Source: JBBIND01 sp037444075 (GTDB taxonomy: Bacteria; Acidobacteriota; Terriglobia; Bryobacterales; Bryobacteraceae). From it: a DNA stretch of 5,802 nt. Location: positions 1 through 5,802 of the forward strand of contig JBBIND010000114.1 of NCBI GenBank assembly GCA_037444075.1, in the 5' to 3' direction. This document shows, piece by piece, positions 1 to 5,802 of the stretch (the stretch's first letter is position 1; the number at the start of each line of letters is the position of its first letter). Under the pieces are notes generated by a model. That model did not search any database and was not told where the DNA came from. It saw nothing but the letters and a program-made list of their open reading frames with translations. The position numbers and the translations under genes were made by a program.

Positions 1-1388
1 AGCAGCATGGCCTGCGTTTTGGCCGCCGCGGCGGACCTCCAGGATTGTGCGGGGTCGGCGGGCCGCGGCAGATGCGTCGATCCAAGGTTTCCGGCCGACA
101 GCAGGTAGACCAGCAGGACAGCCGTTACCAAATAGGCCTCCACCACTTTAGGCCCGGAAACAGGCATGCCCACCAGCCAGCAGACCAAGGCGACGAAGGT
201 GATTTCCAGGAACACGAAGACCGCGGCGGCAATATTCTTGGCCACCAGAACGTGGCGGGGCGATACCGGCGTCAGGAAGTATAACTGAGACGCGGAGCGG
301 TCAAACCCGAAGCAGTTCCAAAAGCTGACCTCGCCGAGCAGGAGCAGCGCGTAAACGCTGACCACCGTCAGGTAGTTGGCGGCCAGGGCCGAGGGACCAC
401 CCTTCGAGGTGCGCAACATCAGCGGAAGCCAGATCAACAGGCCAAAAGAAAAGCCCATGATGAAGGCCAACCGGAAACGCGGAGCGCGGCTCAGGAAACG
501 GATTTCCTTCTCGACAATCGCGCCGACCGGGTCCCTCAACATCGACGAGGGGAGGCGGTAAAGCCTCTCCAGCCAGGCCCCACGCCGGAGTTGAGGCCGG
601 TCGGACGCCTGAGCTTCGTCCGCGTCAAAACGCAGGCTGCGCAGAAACTGCCTCCACCCGAACAGCCCCGCGGCTGCCATCCAGAGGCAAGCGACCGCCA
701 GGGATCGTATAGCCGACTCGCCGAGGATGAAATTGGCCGCGGCGCTCCAGGGCCAGGCGACGTGCGGTTGCCCGGCCACCAGGTCACGCAGCGGCTGCGG
801 CACGCCGGTCAGCAGCAGAACTTGCGGCATGGCCGCCGCCACCACGATCAGCAGAATCACCAGTTCCCGCACGTGCTTGCGCGCCATCAGCCGGCTCAGT
901 AATTCCCGCGCGCCGGCGGCCAGAAAGAGATTCATCAGCACGAACGGCGCAAAGCCGGCCGGCGCCCACCAGGGCAGGGCGGGGTTGACCAACAGGCCCA
1001 CGGTCGCCCCGCAAATCAGAATCACCATTTCCATCGCAGTTGACAACCGCAACAGAACCTCGATCACAAAGAGCTGCCGACGCGGAATCGGATACACAAG
1101 CAGCCGCTTCATGTCGAGCGAGGCGCCCGCCGAGAGCATCAGCAACGGTACTACCAGCCAATACAGCATGGCCAGCATGAGGCCGCGCGGCAGTGCCTGC
1201 TGGGCCGCCGTCAGGGACTCGGGTCTGGAAAGCCAGACGCCCACAGCGGCCGCTCCGGCCACCCACAGGCTGTACCAAACGGTTGTGGCGCCCACCCGGA
1301 GGATCGCCCAAAACGCGCCGCCGGGCGTTTGACGGTGCCGCAGGCTACGCCATTGCGCCTCAAGAACGGCCAGAGATTGCGGCAGCAT
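1..1388 (-). CDS. ABC-2-type transporter permease, partial (3' end beyond the window)
   Basis: This is the likely membrane subunit of an ABC exporter, partner of the ATPase encoded just upstream. Translating the minus strand from the ATG at 1388-1386 gives 462 codons with no stop before the left edge, so the C-terminus is missing. The protein is strongly hydrophobic. Likely membrane segments lie near residues 29-53, 68-88, 118-135, 141-160, 173-194, 226-245, 305-324, 337-358, 383-405 and 414-434. A charged cytoplasmic stretch at about 250-300 separates the two halves. A conserved-looking motif, FGFDRSASQLYFLTPVS (residues 360-376), followed by RHVLVAKN, is typical in style of large bacterial ABC-2 permeases that pair with subfamily-A ATPases. 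The start lies 4 nt after the ATPase stop codon and has no clear Shine-Dalgarno sequence, which suggests translational coupling. The substrate cannot be read from the sequence. The exact Pfam family is uncertain; a putative ABC exporter family is possible. Confidence 0.85.
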   Translation of the reverse strand, partial: MLPQSLAVLEAQWRSLRHRQTPGGAFWAILRVGATTVWYSLWVAGAAAVGVWLSRPESLTAAQQALPRGLMLAMLYWLVVPLLMLSAGASLDMKRLLVYPIPRRQLFVIEVLLRLSTAMEMVILICGATVGLLVNPALPWWAPAGFAPFVLMNLFLAAGARELLSRLMARKHVRELVILLIVVAAAMPQVLLLTGVPQPLRDLVAGQPHVAWPWSAAANFILGESAIRSLAVACLWMAAAGLFGWRQFLRSLRFDADEAQASDRPQLRRGAWLERLYRLPSSMLRDPVGAIVEKEIRFLSRAPRFRLAFIMGFSFGLLIWLPLMLRTSKGGPSALAANYLTVVSVYALLLLGEVSFWNCFGFDRSASQLYFLTPVSPRHVLVAKNIAAAVFVFLEITFVALVCWLVGMPVSGPKVVEAYLVTAVLLVYLLSAGNLGSTHLPRPADPAQSWRSAAAAKTQAML

Positions 1389-1392
1389 CGTT

Positions 1393-2151
<759 letters not shown>

Positions 2152-2229
2152 GACATCACTATCCTAACGCGGGTCCCGGCCGGATGACCGTCTTAAAGTC
2201 GAGGCCCCCGGCGGCCGATACAACGGAGC
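2152..2229. other. Divergent intergenic region between the ABC operon and the HDOD gene
   Basis: These 78 bp lie between two genes reading away from each other, so they should hold the promoters of both unless the HDOD transcript is leaderless. I see no convincing -35/-10 pair on either strand. The best minus-strand -10-like hexamer (TAGGAT, 2166-2161) overlaps the ATPase ribosome binding site and is too close to the ATG to be trusted. The right half is very GC-rich. No clear operator palindrome or riboswitch is visible. Confidence 0.4.
2162..2165 (-). promoter_or_regulatory. Possible ribosome binding site of the ABC ATPase gene
   Basis: AGGA on the minus strand lies 10 nt before the ATG at 2151. 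The spacing is slightly long. It is the only purine-rich match in the leader and supports this start over internal ones. Confidence 0.3.
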
Positions 2230-3096
2230 GTGAGCCGTCCTGTCGAACACCCGGTTGACTATCGCAGCCGGGCGATGCGCCATCTGAATGGACTGCCGAC
2301 GTTCTCACCTATCCTCAGCAAATTGGTGGCCTCACTGGCTCGGGAAAACGTCAGTTTCGCCGAAGTGGCCGGACTTATCGAAAAGGACACCGTATTGGCT
2401 GGGAACGTTCTGCGAGCTGTAAACTCTGCGTTGTACGCCCGCCGCGCCACTGTCAGCTCGGTGCGCCACGCGGTTTCCCTGATGGGGATCGTCAAACTGC
2501 GCAATACCGCCATGACACTGACGGTGGCGAATCTCTGGAACCGAGTGCCTGCCCCGGCTGGCTGGTCCAGTGCCCGCTTCAATCTCCATTCCGCGGCAGT
2601 GGCGATTCTGGCGGACCTTCTGGCACAGAATCTGGAAGTGGAGTATCCGGAAGGCGCGTTTGCGGCGGGCTTGTTGCATGACATTGGACTCTTCCTTATC
2701 GCTGTGGCTTTGCCGGATGAATTCGAAGACCTCCGTTCTCAGTGCCAAGCCGGGGGCAGGACTGTGGATGAGATTGAACGCGGCTTGCTGGGCTTCGGGC
2801 ACAAGGAGTTGTCGGCGGAGGTGCTACAGCGCTGGAACCTGCCGCTGCCTATGGTGCAAGCCATCAGCTGGCCCGCATCCGGCCAACCGTGCGGTCCCCC
2901 GTGGCCGCTGGGGGTGCTGGTCCGGGCTTCAGACCAAGCGGTGGAAGGGCTGGGAATCAGTGTGCTCGAAAGGACGCCGGCGCAGCCGGATGCCCTCGAG
3001 GAAGCCCTTGGCCAGCTGATGCCCGGAGAACAAGCCTCGGAACTTCTTCAGCAGCTTCATGAGGAACTGCTGATGGTCAGAGAGTTCTTCGTCTGA
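2230..3096 (+). CDS. HDOD-domain protein (HD-related output domain), single-domain
   Basis: This is a probable signalling or regulatory protein, 288 aa from the GTG start. It is made almost entirely of one HDOD domain (about residues 20-235), a helical HD-superfamily module often found in bacterial signal-transduction proteins. Family features are the N-terminal LPTFSPILSKL (22-32), the helix pair IEKDTVLAGNVLRAVNSALY (50-69), and SSVRHAVSLMGIVKLRN (76-92). The HD core follows with His120, GLLHDIG (147-153, His150-Asp151), GFGHKELSAEVLQRWNLP (188-205, His191) and Asp235. The H...HD...D set is therefore present, so metal binding or catalysis is possible, although most HDOD proteins have no proven enzymatic activity. 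The C-terminal 50 residues are acidic and helical. The start is uncertain. The GTG has a GGAG only 1 nt upstream. An in-frame ATG at 2275 would give 273 aa and keep the whole domain, but it also lacks a good ribosome binding site. No partner sensor domain or kinase is adjacent, so its input is unknown. Confidence 0.88.
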   Translation: MSRPVEHPVDYRSRAMRHLNGLPTFSPILSKLVASLARENVSFAEVAGLIEKDTVLAGNVLRAVNSALYARRATVSSVRHAVSLMGIVKLRNTAMTLTVANLWNRVPAPAGWSSARFNLHSAAVAILADLLAQNLEVEYPEGAFAAGLLHDIGLFLIAVALPDEFEDLRSQCQAGGRTVDEIERGLLGFGHKELSAEVLQRWNLPLPMVQAISWPASGQPCGPPWPLGVLVRASDQAVEGLGISVLERTPAQPDALEEALGQLMPGEQASELLQQLHEELLMVREFFV

Positions 3097-3103
3097 AGCG
3101 TCC

Positions 3104-4279
3104 TCACCGGTAGGCTGGAATACCGGTCACCTGCTCTCCAATTACCAGGGCGTGGATGTGATCTGTCCCTTCGTAGGTCTTCACCGTCTCCAGGTTGCAC
3201 ATGTGGCGCATGATGGGGTACTCGTCGATGATGCCGTTGGCTCCGAGCAGGTCGCGGCTGAGGCGGGCGCACTCCAGTGCCACGGCCACGTTGTTGCGCT
3301 TCAGCATGGAGATGTGAGCCGGGGAAGCTTTGCCCCTGTCCTTGACACGGCCAACCTGGATGGCCAGCAACTGCGCCTTGGTAATCTCGGTGATCATCCA
3401 GGCGAGTTTCTCCTGCACCAGTTGATGGCCGGCGATAGGGCGATTGTCGAACTGCTTGCGCTCCAGGCAGTACTGGCGGGCCGTTTCATAGCAATCCGCC
3501 GCCGCGCCAAGGGCTCCCCAGCCGATGCCGTAGCGAGCCTGAGACAGGCAACTGAGCGCGGTGCGCAGACCAACCGCGCCGGGCAGGGCGTTCTCCCGCG
3601 GAATCCGGCAATCGGTGAGGGCCAGGCTGGAAGTCACTGACGCCCGCATGGAGAGCTTGCCATGAATGTCCGAACTCGAATAACCGGGCGTGCCCTTCTC
3701 AACCAGAAAACCGCGGACACCGTCTTCGGCACGCGCCCAGACAACGGCGACGTGGGAGACGGAGCCGCTGGTAATCCAGGATTTCTCGCCATTGAGGATC
3801 CAATCGCTGCCGTCCCGCCGGGCGGTGGTTCGCATTCCCCCTGGATTGGAGCCGAAGTCAGGTTCGGTCAAGCCGAAACAGCCGATGGCCTGACCGCTTT
3901 GCAGCAATGGCAGCCACTTCTGCTTCTGGGCTTCCGAACCGAACGTGTGGATGGGGTACATCACCAGCGCACCCTGCACCGAGACGAAGCTGCGCACCCC
4001 GGAGTCGCCTCGTTCCAGTTCTTGCATGATCAACCCGTACTCGACGTTGCTCATCCCGGCGCAGCCGTAGCCCTCCAGATTGGCTCCGAAAAAACCCAAC
4101 TCGCCCATGAGAGGGATGATCTTTTCGGGAAACACAGCGTCCCGGTAACAGTCTCGTATGACGGGGATGACATGCTCGTTAACGAACTGCCGGGTGGTCT
4201 GTCTTACGAGCCGCTCTTCTTCGGTAAAGAGATCATCCACGAGCAGGTAATCGACTCCACGATAAGTGCCCATGCCCAC
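3104..4279 (-). CDS. gcdH: Glutaryl-CoA dehydrogenase (acyl-CoA dehydrogenase family)
   Basis: This FAD enzyme is predicted to oxidise and decarboxylate glutaryl-CoA to crotonyl-CoA in lysine, tryptophan or aromatic-acid breakdown, passing electrons to ETF. It is 391 aa, full length, and collinear with human GCDH as I recall that sequence. Matching blocks are ELERGDSGVRS (87-97), SVQGALVMYPI (100-110), GCFGLTEPDFGSNP (133-146), the middle beta domain with VVWARAEDGVRGFLVEKG (179-196), ARYGIGWGALGAA (248-260), MLKRNN (325-330) and LLGANGI (344-350). The expected catalytic base is Glu370 in TYEGT. Glu89, Arg96, Ser100 and Tyr369 align with the human residues that bind the substrate's distal carboxylate, which favours a true decarboxylating glutaryl-CoA enzyme over a short-chain dehydrogenase. 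After YEGT the sequence is DHIH, where HDIH is usual. A GTG start is chosen because AGGG lies 6 nt upstream and an in-frame TAA lies two codons upstream. The ATG two codons inside (4273) is the alternative. No ETF or other catabolic gene is adjacent. Confidence 0.9.
   Translation of the reverse strand: MGMGTYRGVDYLLVDDLFTEEERLVRQTTRQFVNEHVIPVIRDCYRDAVFPEKIIPLMGELGFFGANLEGYGCAGMSNVEYGLIMQELERGDSGVRSFVSVQGALVMYPIHTFGSEAQKQKWLPLLQSGQAIGCFGLTEPDFGSNPGGMRTTARRDGSDWILNGEKSWITSGSVSHVAVVWARAEDGVRGFLVEKGTPGYSSSDIHGKLSMRASVTSSLALTDCRIPRENALPGAVGLRTALSCLSQARYGIGWGALGAAADCYETARQYCLERKQFDNRPIAGHQLVQEKLAWMITEITKAQLLAIQVGRVKDRGKASPAHISMLKRNNVAVALECARLSRDLLGANGIIDEYPIMRHMCNLETVKTYEGTDHIHALVIGEQVTGIPAYR
3106..3127. 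repeat. Perfect 7-bp inverted repeat at a convergent gene junction
   Basis: ACCGGTA (3106-3112) and TACCGGT (3121-3127) are separated by an 8-nt loop. The element starts 10 bp after the HDOD stop codon and overlaps the last codons of gcdH, whose stop lies only 7 bp from the HDOD stop. It could fold as a hairpin in either transcript and help end the HDOD message. There is no following T-run on either strand, so it is not a standard intrinsic terminator. It may be chance. Confidence 0.3.
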
Positions 4280-4327
4280 ATCTTACCCTGCGAGACTTGG
4301 CGCGGATTGCGCACTACCTCCTTAGCC
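4280..4327. other. Short divergent intergenic region between gcdH and the TPR gene
   Basis: Only 48 bp separate the two divergent starts, so at least one promoter probably lies inside the opposite gene. No clear -10/-35 boxes are visible. The plus strand carries TACCTCCTTA (4315-4324) 3 nt before the ATG of the TPR gene. This is the exact complement of a consensus Shine-Dalgarno sequence, so the TPR gene has no ribosome binding site of its own here. On the minus strand the same bases form a perfect TAAGGAGGT that is too far from the gcdH start to serve it. Confidence 0.45.
4286..4289 (-). promoter_or_regulatory. Likely ribosome binding site of gcdH, supporting the GTG start
   Basis: AGGG on the minus strand lies 6 nt before the GTG at 4279-4277, a standard spacing. 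From the alternative ATG at 4273 the same site would be 12 nt away, which is too far, so the site argues for GTG. An out-of-frame ATG overlaps the GTG (ATGTG). Confidence 0.4.
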
Positions 4328-5802
4328 ATGGGATACGAAGTAGTTTTACGTTACGCGGCGTTGACGGCTCTCTGGCTCGTGCTCGTGCCGGGCAACGCCA
4401 TGACAGCCGATGACCCGGCCTATCCCCATCTTGAGAAGGCTTATGAAAAGCTACGGCAACGGGACTACGAAGGCTCGATTGCCGCTTTTGAGAAAGCCAT
4501 TGAGATGGCCCCTGGCAGGCCTGCTATACGCAAGGACTTGGCCTACACACTGCTGAAAATCGGCGAGACCGAAGCCGCCAGAGAACAATTCGCGGCGGCC
4601 ATGCGTCTGGATGTTTCCGACCACCATGTGGCGCTGGAATACGCCTTCCTGTGTTTCGAAACCAAAGAGAAGCTGGCTGCCAGACGCGTGTTCGACCGCG
4701 TTCGGAGAACCGGCGACCCGGCCTCGCGAGCCACTGCCGAACAAGCCTTCCAGAATATTGACCGTCCGCTGGGCGAAAGCATAGCGCGATGGAAGAGCGC
4801 GCTGGAGTTGAACCCGGAGGACTTCAGCGGTCACCATGAGTTGGCCTCGCTGGCGGAACAGCGCGACCTGCTGGCCCTGGCAGCCGAGCACTACGAAAAG
4901 GCCTGGCGGTTGCGTCCGGAGAAACGTTCACTCCTCTTGGAGTTAGGCCGCGTTTGGAAGGAACTGGGCCGGAGCGAACTGGCGCAGGCCGCCTTGCTGG
5001 CGGCTTCGCGCGGAGCCGAGCCGAGAGTGGCTGAGCAGGCCAGGGAATTGCTCCCCGCGCGGTATCCTTACGTGTACGAATTCCAGCGAGCCCTGGATCT
5101 GGATCCCGGCAACGTGGAACTCCGCAAGGAACTGGCCTACCTGCACATGGAAATGGGCCAGAAGCCGGAGGCTGAATCTGAATTCCAGCGAATCCAGGAA
5201 ACGAGTCCTGATGATCTGCTCTCAGCTGCGCAGCTGGGGTTCCTGCGGCTGAGCCGCCAGGATACGGAGGGGGCCCGGCCATTGCTGGAAAAAGTGCTGC
5301 ATTCCGACGACGAGCTGCTGGCGGACCGGGTGCGGGCGGCCCTACGCTTGCCCCGCACGCTGCGCCGTCCCCCGGAAGTTCCACGGCGCGAAATCAAGCT
5401 GGAGGCCAAGGAATGGGCCGAGCACAGCATCGAGGCCGGATACATGGCGGATGCCTTGAAATACCTCACCATCGCCCACGACACGGACCCACTCGACTTT
5501 CCCGTCATCCTTCGGCTCGGCAACACACTGAACGTGCTCCGCCGCGACAGCGAAGCAGTTGGCTGGTTCAACCTGGCGCGCCGAAGCCCGGACCGGGGCA
5601 TCAGCCATGAGGCTGAGCGCAGCTATAGGAATCTGCGCGGCGGCGCCTCGGCCATGCAGACCACGTTCTGGATGATGCCGTTTTATTCCAGCCGCTGGCA
5701 GGACGTTTTCACCTACGCTCAGATCAAGGCCGAATTACGGCCGGGGCATTCTCCGGTCCGCCCGTACCTGTCCACACGTTTTGTTGGCGACACGCGCGGC
5801 AC
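4328..5802 (+). CDS. Secreted TPR-repeat protein with a possible NfrA-like C-terminal region, partial
   Basis: Reading from the ATG at 4328 gives 491 codons without a stop, so the 3' end lies beyond the window. Residues 1-27 look like a Sec signal peptide: an Arg at position 8, a hydrophobic core (YAALTALWLVLV), and likely cleavage after GNA or AMTA. There is no lipobox Cys. TPR-like helix pairs follow, clearest at about 33-66, 67-100, 166-199, 200-233 and 263-296, with weaker units at about 149-165, 297-328 and 360-421. Canonical TPR end motifs appear, such as ALELNPED and ALDLDPGN. From about residue 440 the repeats stop, and a new segment begins with TTFWMMPFYSSRWQDVFTYAQ and then RPYLSTRFVGDTRG. 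This style resembles the region after the TPRs in NfrA/BcsC-like envelope proteins of polysaccharide or phage-adsorption systems. I recall similar sequences from Acidobacteria but cannot verify this. The protein probably sits in the periplasm or outer membrane. The start has no recognisable ribosome binding site. Confidence 0.8.
   Translation, partial: MGYEVVLRYAALTALWLVLVPGNAMTADDPAYPHLEKAYEKLRQRDYEGSIAAFEKAIEMAPGRPAIRKDLAYTLLKIGETEAAREQFAAAMRLDVSDHHVALEYAFLCFETKEKLAARRVFDRVRRTGDPASRATAEQAFQNIDRPLGESIARWKSALELNPEDFSGHHELASLAEQRDLLALAAEHYEKAWRLRPEKRSLLLELGRVWKELGRSELAQAALLAASRGAEPRVAEQARELLPARYPYVYEFQRALDLDPGNVELRKELAYLHMEMGQKPEAESEFQRIQETSPDDLLSAAQLGFLRLSRQDTEGARPLLEKVLHSDDELLADRVRAALRLPRTLRRPPEVPRREIKLEAKEWAEHSIEAGYMADALKYLTIAHDTDPLDFPVILRLGNTLNVLRRDSEAVGWFNLARRSPDRGISHEAERSYRNLRGGASAMQTTFWMMPFYSSRWQDVFTYAQIKAELRPGHSPVRPYLSTRFVGDTRG
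5078..5191 (+). repeat. 12-bp direct repeat spaced exactly one TPR period apart
   Basis: GAATTCCAGCGA occurs at 5078-5089 and again at 5180-5191. The offset is 102 bp, which is 34 codons or exactly one TPR unit. Both copies encode EFQR (residues 251-254 and 285-288), in the second helix of neighbouring repeats. This fits internal duplication of a TPR unit, but selection on the same helix position could also produce it. Confidence 0.6.

Noticed and set aside
45..561. Short plus-strand frames (79 and 61 codons) at the left edge
   Set aside because: They lie opposite the permease C-terminal half, and their composition is that of an antisense shadow.
784..1311. Minus-strand 175-codon open frame within the permease region
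   Set aside because: It is in a different frame from the permease and has Gly/Arg/Ala-rich low-complexity content. The permease frame is continuous from the ATG at 1388 to the window edge and has clear membrane segments.
727..1332. Long plus-strand open frame (201 codons) opposite the permease
   Set aside because: It is rich in Arg, Ser, Thr and Ala with no recognisable domain. The opposite strand encodes a coherent, strongly hydrophobic permease. This is a GC-bias shadow.
2161..2220. Possible promoter elements or an operator in the GC-rich divergent spacer
   Set aside because: The hexamers matched at most 4 of 6 consensus bases and were badly placed. The GC-rich palindromic bits are short and expected from composition.
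4451..5608. Several minus-strand frames opposite the TPR gene
   Set aside because: They have no domain, are Pro/Arg/Ser-rich, and lie opposite a continuous TPR coding frame with a signal peptide and regular 34-residue periodicity.

Overview
The window is GC-rich with tightly packed genes. It holds five protein-coding genes: two are cut off by the window ends and three are complete. Nothing in it marks a plasmid, prophage, insertion sequence, CRISPR array or RNA gene. The gene types fit a free-living, aerobically respiring bacterium, probably Gram-negative. They are a subfamily-A drug/lipid-type ABC ATPase with a large divergent permease, a single-domain HDOD regulator, a glutaryl-CoA dehydrogenase, and an exported TPR protein with an apparent outer-membrane-type C-terminal segment. 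The overall style resembles Acidobacteriota of the Solibacter/Bryobacter kind. That placement is an impression from protein style, not a demonstrated assignment.

Layout, left to right. (1) Positions 1-2151, minus strand: a two-gene ABC exporter operon. The ATPase (1393-2151) is transcribed first. The permease follows 4 nt later (1388 down to 1) and runs off the left edge after 462 visible codons. (2) A 78-bp divergent intergenic region. (3) Positions 2230-3096, plus strand: a stand-alone HDOD-domain protein. (4) A convergent junction with only 7 bp between stop codons, next to a perfect 7-bp inverted repeat. (5) Positions 3104-4279, minus strand: glutaryl-CoA dehydrogenase (gcdH). (6) A 48-bp divergent intergenic region that carries a perfect anti-Shine-Dalgarno-like stretch on the plus strand. 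(7) Positions 4328-5802, plus strand: a secreted TPR-repeat protein, 491 residues visible. It runs off the right edge just as it enters a segment resembling the C-terminal region of NfrA/BcsC-like envelope proteins.

Apart from the ABC pair, the genes look functionally independent: export, signalling, acyl-CoA catabolism and envelope. No shared pathway can be read from this window. I did not find convincing evidence of an undescribed system. The points most worth following up are the swapped residues next to the catalytic glutamate of the glutaryl-CoA dehydrogenase, the identity of the truncated TPR protein, and the start regions of gcdH and the TPR gene.
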